A DNA stretch of 64,000 nt from Aquirhabdus sp. (GTDB lineage Bacteria > Pseudomonadota > Gammaproteobacteria > Pseudomonadales > Moraxellaceae), in the NCBI GenBank assembly GCA_030149815.1, contig JASLHI010000014.1, positions 51,160-115,159 of the forward strand, written 5' to 3'. A program made the position numbers and the translations under genes. Within the stretch, counting starts at the first letter, position 1. Every line of letters starts with the position of its first letter. The notes under the pieces were generated by a model. That model was not told the origin of the DNA. It worked only from the letters and a program-made list of their open reading frames with translations, and made no database searches. Of the stretch, positions 26,592-35,609 are shown in pieces.

Positions 26592-27425
26592 ATGGCTGGC
26601 GGATCTCAATTTTTAAGGTTTATGGTACCGCTAGTCACTACTCTTAGGGAGTTAAATGGTTCGGCATCCCCTACTGAAGCTAAAGATTTACTGATTGAAA
26701 GAGAAAATATTTCTGAAGCTGAACTAGCTGAATGTATTGCAAGTGGTGAATCTAGAATTAGAAATCAAATCGGCTGGGCAAGATTTTATCTAGTTAAAGC
26801 TGGATATATGAATGCTTCACAACGTGGTGTCTGGAGTCTTACTGAAAAAGGATTAAATACGCCCTTAAATGACATCAAACCTCAAAGTATTTTTAAAGAA
26901 GTTTCTGGGAAAGATGATAAAAAGACTGTTAATAATGCCGATGTAGAACAAGAAGAACACGATTTAGAATCTAAAGAGTCAAATCTTTTAGCTGTGCTAA
27001 GAAACATCTCACCATCAGGTTTTGAACGGCTATGTCAACGTCTTTTAAGAGAATCAGGTTTTAAACAAGTCACTGTTCATGGTAAAACAAATGATGGCGG
27101 AATTGATGGAGAAGGACTACTTGAACTGAATCCTTTTGTAAGCTTTAAGGTACTGTTTCAGTGTAAGCGCTATCAAGGATCTGTTGGTTCGCCTGTTATT
27201 CGTGATCTTCGCGGCGCAATACAAGGTCGTGCAGATAAAGGTATCCTGATCACCACAGGCAACTTCACAATGGAAGCCAAGAAAGAAGCCATCAGAGATG
27301 GCGCTCCACCTATTGAACTAGTCGATGGCGAAAAATTAGTAGAAATGTTTGAAAAACTTGAACTTGGTGTTAAACCACGCACAATCTATGAAGTAGATCA
27401 TGAGTTCTTCAAAGAATTTTCGTAA
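26592..27425 (+). CDS. Mrr-family restriction endonuclease (type IV-like)
   Basis: The 277-residue protein has an N-terminal winged-helix Mrr_N domain (about 5-90, LTEKGLNTPL) and a C-terminal PD-(D/E)xK nuclease domain. Catalytic signatures are GFERLCQRLLRESGF, then NDGGIDGEG with the metal-binding Asp, and FQCKRYQG with the Q-x-K lysine. The LITTGNFTMEAKKEAIRDG segment is typical of Mrr. All three catalytic elements are present. Such enzymes cut DNA with modified bases and act as a barrier to foreign DNA. AAGGA precedes the ATG. It stands alone, with no methylase, between a REP-like repeat and yaeQ, which suggests an accessory insertion. Confidence 0.88.
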   Translation: MAGGSQFLRFMVPLVTTLRELNGSASPTEAKDLLIERENISEAELAECIASGESRIRNQIGWARFYLVKAGYMNASQRGVWSLTEKGLNTPLNDIKPQSIFKEVSGKDDKKTVNNADVEQEEHDLESKESNLLAVLRNISPSGFERLCQRLLRESGFKQVTVHGKTNDGGIDGEGLLELNPFVSFKVLFQCKRYQGSVGSPVIRDLRGAIQGRADKGILITTGNFTMEAKKEAIRDGAPPIELVDGEKLVEMFEKLELGVKPRTIYEVDHEFFKEFS

Positions 27426-27454
27426 GCCCCCATGGTGCGTGGAATGTTGAAATT

Positions 27455-27997
27455 TCAACTACCCGCTTTCAGCACCATCAACTTCACATCCACCGAACCA
27501 TCATCTGACGATACCAAAATCTCATCATCCTGAATGGTAAAACTCAATCGCATCGAACGATCAACCAACGCAGTCAAGGCCTCACTTTGCTCAGGCAAAA
27601 GCTGCAACACCGTCACGTTATCTAAACGCGCAATCTTATTTTCGATGCCCTTAAACCACACATCCGTACTGGCGTTATAACTCAAAACAACAACTTTCTG
27701 TGAACGATTCGAAGCCTTCTTGATCCGTGTTTCATCAGGTTGACCCACATCCACCCACAACTGAATCGCGTCAGTTAAATCTTTATCCCAGACATCAGGT
27801 TCATCCACCTCAAACAAACCTTTGGTAAAGGTCAATGACTCAGTCGCATACAACCCAAACATCAACACCCGCGCCATCACACGCTCTTCGGTTTCTGAAG
27901 GATGACGCGCAATCGTCAGTGAATGCGTTTCGTAATAATGACGATTCATATCAGCAATTTGCAGTTCCGCTTTATAGATAGTTGCTTTCAATGCCAC
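27455..27997 (-). CDS. yaeQ: YaeQ family protein
   Basis: The 180-residue sequence opens MALKATIYKAELQIADMNRHYY and continues HSLTIARHPSETEERVMARV, both diagnostic of YaeQ. The family has a fold related to PD-(D/E)xK nucleases but its biochemical role is unknown; E. coli YaeQ has been linked to suppression of rfaH defects. It converges with mrr, 29 bp apart, with no obvious terminator. Confidence 0.93.
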   Translation of the reverse strand: MALKATIYKAELQIADMNRHYYETHSLTIARHPSETEERVMARVLMFGLYATESLTFTKGLFEVDEPDVWDKDLTDAIQLWVDVGQPDETRIKKASNRSQKVVVLSYNASTDVWFKGIENKIARLDNVTVLQLLPEQSEALTALVDRSMRLSFTIQDDEILVSSDDGSVDVKLMVLKAGS

Positions 27998-28387
27998 GAT
28001 GAATCTGCCTTATAAATACGATGTGTAAAAAGATGCGTAAGCATAGAGGATTCACAACGTTAAAGCATATATTTTTCTAAATTTTGTTTAATGGTTTGTT
28101 TGCTTTTAACCCGTCTGGAGCAACTGTTTAAGCCACACATTCACCAATAAATATTTTAATATCGTGGATAAACCTAACTTTTAAAAGTGCCTCCCTGCAC
28201 GCGAGTTTTGCGAAAGACACCTTGCGTCAAAACAAAGCCGTGCTTTGTTTTTCCTCATGCTTACTTTTGCCAAGACAAAAGTAAGGCCAGCCGCAGGCGA
28301 ATCCTCCCATCACTGAGTCAAATGATAAGACACCCACGAAGCCAAGTTTTTTATTTTAAATAAGTCTAAATCACCAAATTAAAGGCG
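27998..28387. other. non-coding gap with a cluster of stem-loops
   Basis: No gene is supported here. Between 28205 and 28285 there are nested and adjacent inverted repeats: GTTTTG/CAAAAC (28205-28210, 28228-28233), a perfect AAAACAAAGC-CGT-GCTTTGTTTT hairpin (28229-28251), and CTTACTTTTG/CAAAAGTAAG (28260-28269, 28276-28285). They look like a degenerate dispersed repeat rather than a gene end. A 19-codon ATG frame at 28258 is too short to support. Confidence 0.5.
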
Positions 28388-28422
28388 AAAAAAAAGCCAA
28401 TTGTTAAAGGAGATCAATTGGC
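28388..28422 (-). terminator. intrinsic terminator of nfuA
   Basis: On the minus strand GCCAATTG pairs with CAATTGGC (28415-28422 with 28396-28403), followed by a run of eight T, 23 bp past the nfuA stop. Confidence 0.85.
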
Positions 28423-28444
28423 CCTGTTCTAAAGCAATTTGGCT

Positions 28445-29101
28445 TTACTTAAAGTAAGCGCCTTCCCGCTTGGTATGGTCTGTCTTATCAATCACGCGTC
28501 CAAGCTCTGGAATATGTTCTTTGAGCGAGGTTTCTACGCCTTGCTTCAATGTCATATCAACCGCTGAACAGCCCTGACAGCCACCCCCAAATTGCAATAC
28601 TGCTGTCAAACCATCCGTAGGATCATCGAACAACTCAACTAACGATACATTACCACCATGTGCAGCCAAGCCTGGATTAATCTCAGCTTGCAACACATAA
28701 CCAATACGCTCTTCAATCGAAGCATCCGCACCAATGCGTGGTACTTTAGAGTTCGGTGCTTTAAAAGTTAACTGACCACCGAAGCGATCTTTGTTGTAAT
28801 CAATCACAGCATCCTTCAAATACGGGACACTTGGCTGATCAATATACGCCGCAAAATCTGGATAAACAATCTTTTCATCCGTTGTAATTTCTTCACCTGG
28901 CGTACTATATGCCATACAGCATTCTGCACGCGGCGTACCCGCGTTTTCAACAAATATACGAACACCAATGCCGGGAGTATTTTGTTTAGCGAGCAATTCT
29001 TTGAGGTATTCCTGCGCTGAAGGAGTGATCTGCATATTTGGCTGATCGTGAGTAGTTTCAGGCGCTTCTAGAACAACCGCTTCACTTGCTACATCTGACA
29101 T
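28445..29101 (-). CDS. nfuA: Fe/S biogenesis protein NfuA
   Basis: Carrier that delivers 4Fe-4S clusters to apo-proteins, important under oxidative stress. The 218-residue protein has an N-terminal degenerate A-type domain (about 23-120) and a C-terminal NifU domain with the cluster-binding motif GGGCQGCSAVDMTLKQG (C175 and C178). The ATG at 29101 is chosen because AGGAAG lies eight bases upstream; the frame extends further to 29212 but without support. An extra 20-residue acidic N-terminus precedes the A-type domain. It is monocistronic, with its own terminator downstream. Confidence 0.95.
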   Translation of the reverse strand: MSDVASEAVVLEAPETTHDQPNMQITPSAQEYLKELLAKQNTPGIGVRIFVENAGTPRAECCMAYSTPGEEITTDEKIVYPDFAAYIDQPSVPYLKDAVIDYNKDRFGGQLTFKAPNSKVPRIGADASIEERIGYVLQAEINPGLAAHGGNVSLVELFDDPTDGLTAVLQFGGGCQGCSAVDMTLKQGVETSLKEHIPELGRVIDKTDHTKREGAYFK

Positions 29102-29313
29102 TGTTTCTTCCTCAGTTACAGCCTTACAATAAATAAACCACCGCGTAGAGCACCTCGCAAATGACGCTGCCGATGAATGCGCGGTAGTGTCCAGCATCTG
29201 TCGCTGAACCAAAAAGGGCTAGGAGTCCCTATGGTAACATCTATGGGGTTTGATCAGGCATTCATCAAGTGCATTTAGACAGAAAAACATCAACAATAAT
29301 GCCAAAATATTTA

Positions 29314-29347
29314 AAGGGTTTTAAACATGTTTATATTTAAAACCCTT
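29314..29347 (-). terminator. intrinsic terminator of glpD
   Basis: A perfect 12-bp stem (AAGGGTTTTAAA at 29314-29325, TTTAAAACCCTT at 29336-29347) lies 13 bp beyond the glpD stop on the minus strand, followed by an AT-rich stretch. Confidence 0.7.
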
Positions 29348-29359
29348 ATATTCTCTCAC

Positions 29360-30964
29360 TCATGTAGCCTCTGGCTTCGGCAACGAGGCAAACCATTCAA
29401 CAAAACGCATGCGCTCAGCTTCGCTCATGTGTAAACCACACTTCGTGCGACGCCACATCACATCCTCTGCCTGCCATGCCCACTCAGTACGACGCAGATA
29501 ATGCACCTCAACCTCATATAAGCCACCACCAAAATACTGACCTAAGTCAGCCATGGTTTTTGCAGAACCAAGCACTGCTGCTGTGACCGTTCCATATCGA
29601 CGCGTAATCGCAGCCAAAAACGCTTGATCCAGCTCAGGATATTGCTGAATAAACTCAGCTTGCCATGCTGCGAAACCATTCCAACCTTGTGGAATATCAC
29701 CACCGTCTAAAGGCTCTTTATCTGTCCAACCTACAGGTAAATTGGTGCAGAACTTCGCTAAATCATCTAACGCATGTTCAGCCAGCTTGCGATAAGTCGT
29801 TAGCTTGCCACCCATCACCGTCAATAATGGCGCTTGACCGTCTACAGCATCAATCTTCAACTCGTAATCACGCGAAACTGCCGAAGCATTCTCAACATCG
29901 CCATCATCCATCAGCGGACGTACGCCGCTATAACGCCAAATCACATCTGCTGGCGTTAATTCTTTTTCAAGATAATGATTCACTGCACCACACAAATAAT
30001 CGACTTCTGCATCGGTCATTTTTGGAAGCTGATTTGGATCATCCAACGGCAAATCTGTTGTTCCAATCAACGTGTAATCACGTTCATAAGGCAACATGAA
30101 AATCACACGACGATCGGTATGCTGCAAAATGTAAGCATGGTCACCTTCATAGCAACGCGGAACAACCATATGCGAACCTTGAACAAGGCGGATTTGTCCA
30201 ATATCGTCCGAAGGCTTTTTCTTGCTACCCTCATCTGCTACTGGGGTGTTTTCAATTTTGGCTTGGACTTGGCTCACCCAAGGACCACTGGCATTGACCA
30301 GCATTTTGGCGCGAATATGAGATGATGCCTGCTCCAAAAAAGGATGAGCATCTGTTGGCTTGATTTCAATTTGCCATTCATTATTGACACGCTTTGCATG
30401 CTCAAAACTCACACGAGGAAGCAATACCGCACCATGTTTTTGTGCAGATAACGCATTCAGTAGTACTAAACGCGCATCATCTACCCACGCATCAGAGTAA
30501 GTAAAACCACGACTGAACATTTCTTTCAACGGCTTCCCAAGTACTGAGTTTGTCAGTACCACAGCCTTTGATTTTGCAAGTGAAATACGACCGCCCAAAC
30601 GATCATAGAGAAATAATCCTGTACGAATCATCCAGCGTGGACGCAAGCTCGCAACATGAGGCATGACAAAATTCATCGGCCATGCAATATGCGGTGCAAT
30701 CGCAAGCAAACGCTCACGCTCCGCCAGCGCTTCTCGTACCAAACGGAACTCGTAATATTCTAAATAGCGCAATCCACCATGAATCAATTTACTGGATGCA
30801 CTCGAAGTCGCGCCTGCAAAGTCACCTTTCTCGACCAAAAGTACCTTGAGCCCACGACCTGCTGCATCACGTGCAATCCCAACGCCGTTAATTCCTCCAC
30901 CAATGACCACGAGATCATAAAGATCGGTCTGGCTTTCTTGCACTACATTATCTAGCACTGTCAT
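29360..30964 (-). CDS. glpD: aerobic glycerol-3-phosphate dehydrogenase GlpD
   Basis: FAD-dependent, membrane-associated enzyme that oxidises sn-glycerol 3-phosphate to dihydroxyacetone phosphate and feeds electrons to quinone. The N-terminal dinucleotide fold DLVVIGGGINGVGIARDAA with the downstream LLVEKGDFAGATSSASSKL and HGGLRYLEYYEF is diagnostic. The C-terminal DAO domain ends with WRRTKCGLH. Length 534 is normal. No glpF, glpK or glpR lies beside it. The 41-bp gap to the UPF0178 gene upstream may place it in that operon, but no promoter is clear. Confidence 0.95.
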   Translation of the reverse strand: MTVLDNVVQESQTDLYDLVVIGGGINGVGIARDAAGRGLKVLLVEKGDFAGATSSASSKLIHGGLRYLEYYEFRLVREALAERERLLAIAPHIAWPMNFVMPHVASLRPRWMIRTGLFLYDRLGGRISLAKSKAVVLTNSVLGKPLKEMFSRGFTYSDAWVDDARLVLLNALSAQKHGAVLLPRVSFEHAKRVNNEWQIEIKPTDAHPFLEQASSHIRAKMLVNASGPWVSQVQAKIENTPVADEGSKKKPSDDIGQIRLVQGSHMVVPRCYEGDHAYILQHTDRRVIFMLPYERDYTLIGTTDLPLDDPNQLPKMTDAEVDYLCGAVNHYLEKELTPADVIWRYSGVRPLMDDGDVENASAVSRDYELKIDAVDGQAPLLTVMGGKLTTYRKLAEHALDDLAKFCTNLPVGWTDKEPLDGGDIPQGWNGFAAWQAEFIQQYPELDQAFLAAITRRYGTVTAAVLGSAKTMADLGQYFGGGLYEVEVHYLRRTEWAWQAEDVMWRRTKCGLHMSEAERMRFVEWFASLPKPEAT

Positions 30965-31005
30965 TTATTCAAATCACTCACTCAATAAAACTAAAACTGT
31001 TTCTA

Positions 31006-31551
31006 CTATTTCTTAGAATCTACATCTTGTAATGCTGCATTCTGCGCAGCCAATCGCTTTAGTCGCACAATCGTTTTTTCTAGTCCATCTGCAAATTGCT
31101 TTTTATCACGATCTGTCAATGGCGGAGGTCCACCAGTCTGTACACCCGCACCGCGTAAACTATCCATAAAATCACGCAAATGGAGTCGTGCACGCACATT
31201 CTCAATGGTAAAAACCTCACCGCGTGGATGTAAGGCTGTACCGCCCTTCTCGATCACTTGAGCTGCCAGCGGAATATCCTGTGTCATGACCAAATCGCCA
31301 GCTTTCATCCGCGATACAATTTCTTGATCTGCCATATCGGCGCCACCCGAGACTTGCATCGAACGGATCAGATTTGAAGGCGTAATGCCGACAGGCTGAT
31401 TGGCAACAAAAACCGTAGGAAGTTGATGCCGATCAGCCGCCCGAAAAATCACCTCACGCAAAATTCGTGGACATGCATCCGCATCAATCCACAAAGTCAT
31501 CGTAGATTTTGGTTTCAAAATCGGCGTTTCTGCTTGAGGTTGATCAGTCAT
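31006..31551 (-). CDS. UPF0178 family protein (YaiI/YqxD)
   Basis: The 181-residue protein matches UPF0178: TLWIDADACPRILREVIFRAA, VANQPVGITPSNLIRSMQV, GGADMADQEIVSRMKAGDLVMTQDIPLAAQVIEKGG and the C-terminal TGGPPPLTDRDKKQFADGL. The acidic DADACP and QDIPLA motifs resemble PIN-like nuclease folds, but no activity is established here. Its ATG shares one base with the stop of the upstream SDR gene (31551), so they are translationally coupled. Confidence 0.9.
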   Translation of the reverse strand: MTDQPQAETPILKPKSTMTLWIDADACPRILREVIFRAADRHQLPTVFVANQPVGITPSNLIRSMQVSGGADMADQEIVSRMKAGDLVMTQDIPLAAQVIEKGGTALHPRGEVFTIENVRARLHLRDFMDSLRGAGVQTGGPPPLTDRDKKQFADGLEKTIVRLKRLAAQNAALQDVDSKK

Positions 31552-32333
31552 TAGCGTGGTTGCATCCGAATAGCACCATCAAGACGAATGGTTTCACCAT
31601 TCATAAAGCTGTTTTCAACGATATGCACTGCCAATTTTGCATACTCTTCTGGATTGCCTAAACGCTTCGGAAACTGTGTCATTTCAATCAGCGGCAACTT
31701 CACGCTATCGGGCGAAGCATTCATCAGCGGTGTATTAAAAATTCCTGGGGCAATGGTATTTACGCGCACACCCATCACCGCCAAATCACGCGCCAATGGC
31801 AATGTCATTCCGACAACGCCACCTTTTGATGCAGAATAAGCAACCTGACCAATCTGACCATCAAATGCCGCTACGGAAGCGGTATTAATAATGACACCAC
31901 GCTCATAATCTTGGTTATCAGGCGTATTGTGCTGCATCGCTTCTGCTGCAAGACGCGTCACATTGAATGTCCCAATCAGATTGATGGTAATCACTTTGGT
32001 AAATAGTTCGAGCGAATGTGCGCCATTTTTACCTACAGTACGGCTAGCCGAACCAATGCCAGCGCAGTTCACTGCGATATGTAAACCACCAAAATCTTGT
32101 ACAACTTGATCAATCGCTGTTTTGACAGAGACTTCATCGCTAACATTGACGGTATAGGCACGCACTTTTGAACCTAACTCTTTCGCGACCAAATCCGCTT
32201 GTTCACGATTAAGATCAAAAATAGCAACACACGCCCCTTTTTCGGCCAATAGACGTACTGTCGCTAGTCCTAAACCAGATGCACCACCTGTTACCAACGC
32301 AACTTTTGGTTGTGATGAATTGTTGAAATCCAT
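31551..32333 (-). CDS. short-chain dehydrogenase, 3-hydroxyacyl-CoA dehydrogenase type 2-like
   Basis: NAD(H)-dependent SDR enzyme. The cofactor motif TGGASGLG is at residues 15-22, NCAG at 89-92, and the catalytic Ser153, Tyr166 and Lys170 sit in NTASVAAFDGQIGQVAYSASK. The pattern GVRVNTIAPGIFNTPL and the end LDGAIRMQPR match HSD17B10/type-2 3-hydroxyacyl-CoA dehydrogenases, which oxidise 3-hydroxyacyl-CoA in branched-chain or fatty-acid breakdown. Substrate is inferred. AGGGA precedes the ATG. It is followed by, and overlaps, the UPF0178 gene. Confidence 0.88.
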   Translation of the reverse strand: MDFNNSSQPKVALVTGGASGLGLATVRLLAEKGACVAIFDLNREQADLVAKELGSKVRAYTVNVSDEVSVKTAIDQVVQDFGGLHIAVNCAGIGSASRTVGKNGAHSLELFTKVITINLIGTFNVTRLAAEAMQHNTPDNQDYERGVIINTASVAAFDGQIGQVAYSASKGGVVGMTLPLARDLAVMGVRVNTIAPGIFNTPLMNASPDSVKLPLIEMTQFPKRLGNPEEYAKLAVHIVENSFMNGETIRLDGAIRMQPR

Positions 32334-32596
32334 GAGGTATATCCCTATGTATAAGTGTAGGAAAGTTAGAAGGTGAATAGCTTAGGCGATTTTCAAACCG
32401 TTTTGTCATCCTTGCGACGATATTTATTAGATACTTTACTCTAATCACACTAGACTAAACCAACAATGTTATTTACATTCAATGCAGTAGCGTCAGATGC
32501 AAAGAGAATGGCAAAATTGCTCGATCAAGCCACAAAGAATCACTGCAACCACATACTTTTACTTAAATAAACAACCCATAATGGATACCCTCTCGC

Positions 32597-33529
32597 ATGA
32601 AGCCTGAACTCCTTAAAGTAGACTGTGACATCCTTGGCGATCATGGTGTTCATTGGCAAATTCTCACTGACTCGATCAGTACCACTGTACCTAAATGGTT
32701 GGAACAATCCATTGATGATGCAGTAATGCCTCGCGGTCTCAATAATATTGACCACAACACTGATGACAACGCTGCACATTGGTTAATTGCTGGACCAGAA
32801 GGTGTCGTACAAGTTGCTCAAATTTTAGATGTGACTAACGGTCGCCCATCTGCACTACGCAGCGCTTACCCACTCCTAAATAGTCAACGTGCAACAACTG
32901 TTCAAGTCTCTCGCGTATTGCATTGTGAACACTCGCTTGAATCCGTTTTAACATTAGAAACAGCTGATGGCTCAACGTTATATGCATTTGATGCACTCTA
33001 TACCGTCAATCAGCATCACTACCATGCCAATGTAAACTACAACGCTTATCTTGGTGCGTTTGCCTATGAAATTGAACATGTTGGTGCTGATGAAACCATT
33101 GTCGTCGATGATCCAGCTGCCATTCGCCATCATCGCGCACTCAATGACATCTTGGCAAAAAACAATGGTGTCGCACCCAATAACCTACAAGAACAACTTG
33201 ACGCATGGCAGCCAAAAACACCTGACGATGAAGCACCAGTCACTTTAGATTTATCGAATATGGTTGCTTATCTATTTGGTGAAAATTTTGGTCAAGAAGA
33301 TGAAGCATGGTTCCAAGGCGAAGTATTGGGCGTTCAACCCCTACAATTCATCTCGGAATCTGGACAATTATTAGATGTTGTGATTTTAAGAGAACCTGAT
33401 GCTGCGCCTGTCGTTATCCAAATTGCTTACTTTCCACGCGGCGAAGCAAAATCGGTCAAAGCAGGCGAATTTATCCGCGGCAACATTTGGTTACAAGCGG
33501 CTATTTATAACACTGCACCAGTAAAATAA
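32597..33529 (+). CDS. conserved hypothetical protein (310 aa)
   Basis: I do not recognise a domain. The protein is soluble, acidic, with no signal peptide or membrane helix. A mid segment LEQLDAW-like (NNLQEQLDAWQPKTPDDE) and DLSNMVAYLFGENFGQEDEAWFQGEVLG suggest a two-domain protein, the second half beta-rich. The ATG at 32597 has only a weak ribosome-binding site. It is transcribed alone and ends at a strong terminator. Confidence 0.7.
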   Translation: MKPELLKVDCDILGDHGVHWQILTDSISTTVPKWLEQSIDDAVMPRGLNNIDHNTDDNAAHWLIAGPEGVVQVAQILDVTNGRPSALRSAYPLLNSQRATTVQVSRVLHCEHSLESVLTLETADGSTLYAFDALYTVNQHHYHANVNYNAYLGAFAYEIEHVGADETIVVDDPAAIRHHRALNDILAKNNGVAPNNLQEQLDAWQPKTPDDEAPVTLDLSNMVAYLFGENFGQEDEAWFQGEVLGVQPLQFISESGQLLDVVILREPDAAPVVIQIAYFPRGEAKSVKAGEFIRGNIWLQAAIYNTAPVK

Positions 33530-33546
33530 TTTTCATGATGTCAAAG

Positions 33547-33583
33547 AAAACCCGCATTCACAATGCGGGTTTTCTTTTTATAT
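33547..33583 (+). terminator. intrinsic terminator after the 310-aa hypothetical gene
   Basis: A perfect 12-bp stem (AAAACCCGCATT at 33547-33558, AATGCGGGTTTT at 33562-33573) with a 3-nt loop precedes CTTTTTAT. Confidence 0.92.
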
Positions 33584-33612
33584 TTTCTCTGAATTAAGCT
33601 TTATACATTTCC

Positions 33613-33846
33613 TCATTTAATCTCGGTTACTGAACCTGGAGGTGACATCTCTTCATGCACGACCTCTTTCTTGACCATTTTTTTATCATGGTGATGCATG
33701 TAATGGTGCACATGATGGTGATGATGAACATGGTGATGGTGGTGATGTTTGACGACTTTGGTTGTTGTGGTAGTCATATCCAAATCAGCAAAGGCTGTGG
33801 TTCCTGATATTAATAATATTGCAGCAACCATAACTTGAAGTTTCAT
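33613..33846 (-). CDS. small secreted histidine-rich protein (77 aa)
   Basis: A cleavable signal peptide (MKLQVMVAAILLISGTTAFA) leads to a 57-residue mature peptide. Its centre is a run of six and then many more histidines (residues 33-53), broken only by Val, Tyr and Met, then a basic Lys patch. It almost certainly binds transition metals such as Ni, Zn or Cu in the periplasm. TGGAGA eight bases before the ATG supports the start. No metal transporter or regulator flanks it. The name of the family is not known to me. Confidence 0.75.
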   Translation of the reverse strand: MKLQVMVAAILLISGTTAFADLDMTTTTTKVVKHHHHHHVHHHHHVHHYMHHHDKKMVKKEVVHEEMSPPGSVTEIK

Positions 33847-34104
33847 TATATTCTCCAGAATTAGAAGCTCAGATCAAAAATGATTTTTTCTTAAATAACA
33901 GACTTCTATTGGTCAGTTTATCTGAATATCGATCATAAAATGAATATCTTTTTTTGACCGAAAATGCTTAAGCTAACCAAAAATGCCACAGCAAGATAAA
34001 CATGTTGGTTATTAATAAGTCAACATCACTTTAAAGTGGTTTCTATAAAACACAACAAAATGAAACGAAAACTCATCGCTTAAAAAACAAGCTTAGCGAG
34101 ATAC
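33847..34104. other. intergenic gap before the SCP2 gene terminator
   Basis: AT-rich, without a supported gene. The promoter of the His-rich gene must lie in its left part, but no clear -35/-10 pair is visible. Confidence 0.4.
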
Positions 34105-34132
34105 AAAAAACCGCCTATAAAGGCGGCTTTTT
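34105..34132. terminator. terminator of SCP2-domain gene
   Basis: CCGCC (34111-34115) pairs with GGCGG (34122-34126), flanked by A6 and T5 tracts, so it can work in both directions. It lies 21 bp past the SCP2 gene stop on the minus strand. Confidence 0.88.
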
Positions 34133-34152
34133 CAGACTTAAAAATCTATCGA

Positions 34153-34539
34153 TTATTCAGTCACAGCAAGAACGCTTTTGAACAAGTCTTTTTGTTCTTG
34201 GCTTGGGCGCGCAGTTTGCAACGCCATCAATTGAGTCATATCGCCTTGTACTTTGATTTTGCCAGACATGAATGCTTGCATTGCAGCTGACATATCAAAT
34301 TCTAAAAATACTTTACGCAATGTTTCTGCATCTAATTGCAATGTCGTTTTTGCATTTGATGACAAACCTTTAACAATTTTTCCACCGTCTAATGCCATGT
34401 CAACATTACCGTCAGCACCACCGCTAACATTCATGTTCAGCGCTAAATTAGCGAGTGTTGGTGGCAAATTCAAATCGCCAGCAGCTTGAGTCATTTTCTC
34501 GACGGTTTCAAACCAATCGTTTGTCAAAAAAACTGCCAT
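34153..34539 (-). CDS. SCP2 sterol-binding domain protein
   Basis: A 128-residue single-domain SCP2-fold protein of the kind that binds hydrophobic ligands such as acyl-CoA or sterols. Characteristic features are LNMNVSGGADGNVDMALDGGK, the helix DAETLRKVFLEFDMSAAMQAFMSGKIKVQGDMTQLM (seen as DAETLRKVFLEFDMSAAMQ and MSGKIKVQGDMTQLM). The start is set to ATG at 34539, which has CGAGGA nine bases upstream; the open frame reaches 34617 without a site. The ligand is unknown. Confidence 0.82.
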   Translation of the reverse strand: MAVFLTNDWFETVEKMTQAAGDLNLPPTLANLALNMNVSGGADGNVDMALDGGKIVKGLSSNAKTTLQLDAETLRKVFLEFDMSAAMQAFMSGKIKVQGDMTQLMALQTARPSQEQKDLFKSVLAVTE

Positions 34540-34805
34540 TTCGGATTCCTCGAATTGTGGATTATTCAATCCATTAAAATAAATATTTGAGAAGCTGATT
34601 TTGTCATACACATTCACTGAAGAATATAAAAATAAAAACGCTCTCTATCATCACTTGGATGAAGACATATCTTGCCCACATTCCAAAATCACGTCACTTT
34701 ATATCAAAAACATAAGTCTGGTGATATAGCATATCTGTTGTTTTTTCCAATTGATGATGGAATTTTTTGCTAGTGTGATGATATTTTTAGTGAGTGTCCG
34801 ATGAA

Positions 34806-35564
34806 CTATTCATTCCACCATGATGGTAAAACAAAGTGCTTCAGTGCTTGACGATGTGATTTGAATGCTGGATCAACCGCATACATTTCAGCCCAAAAAT
34901 ATGGCGAATGATTAAATTCACGCGTATGGCATAACTCATGCAATAACACATAATCTAATAATTCAGGGGGCAGCAAAATCAATGATGCATTCAGATTGAT
35001 TTTGCCCAGTCGTGAACAACTTCCCCAACGTGTTCGAGCATGTCGAACCGTACAGCCAGAATATTTAAACTGATGCTCTGCCGCAAGCTCAGCAAGACGA
35101 ATGGGCAAATAAGACTGCGCTTTATTTTTGACCCATTTTCGCAGATGCTCGTTTTTATTGATCTCAGGAATACGTAGCGTTTGCTCATATTCCTTAGCCC
35201 GTACATAGTCACCAGAAATATTGATATGCCATGTAGCTTGATAAACGGGGAGATAAATTTGAGTGTCAGATACAGCTTTAACCGCTAGATTTGGGTTTTG
35301 CGCTAATTCGGCATCACGTTGTAATTGTTGTAATTTACGTTGTTGGAGTTTATGCCATTGCTCCTTGAGCCAAGCATTTGTTTCACGCAAAAAACGATCT
35401 GTTGTGGTTTGAGAGGTTCGCGGCGGAATCGTCACCCAAACCCGATCGGCTTTTAAAGTTAGGCGCAATCGTTTGGCGCGTGGATTGACACGCCATTCAA
35501 TTTCAGGAAGTGGCGTTTCTATAAAAGAAGATTCAAGCAAAGGAAAATCAGTCTGACTATTCAT
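34806..35564 (-). CDS. YgjP-like zinc metallopeptidase (DUF45)
   Basis: The 252-residue protein matches the YgjP/WLM family: VNPRAKRLRLTLKADRVWVTIP near the N-terminus, CTVRHARTRWGSCSRLGKINLNASL, and the zinc-binding HELCHTREFNHSPYFW near the C-terminus with HExxH as HELCH and a third histidine downstream. All putative ligands are present. Substrate is unknown. It starts just after rpiA (45 bp) on the same strand and may share its transcript. Confidence 0.86.
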   Translation of the reverse strand: MNSQTDFPLLESSFIETPLPEIEWRVNPRAKRLRLTLKADRVWVTIPPRTSQTTTDRFLRETNAWLKEQWHKLQQRKLQQLQRDAELAQNPNLAVKAVSDTQIYLPVYQATWHINISGDYVRAKEYEQTLRIPEINKNEHLRKWVKNKAQSYLPIRLAELAAEHQFKYSGCTVRHARTRWGSCSRLGKINLNASLILLPPELLDYVLLHELCHTREFNHSPYFWAEMYAVDPAFKSHRQALKHFVLPSWWNE

Positions 35565-35609
35565 GACCGAAAGTTCCGTTGCTTGATTTGCATATGCTGA
35601 ATTGACAGG

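Noticed and set aside
28258..28317. 19-codon ATG frame in the stem-loop cluster
   Set aside because: Too short, overlaps a hairpin, no ribosome-binding site; translation from a repeat is more likely chance.
29665..30099. 144-codon plus-strand frame inside glpD
   Set aside because: Antisense shadow of the glpD coding sequence with no start signal.
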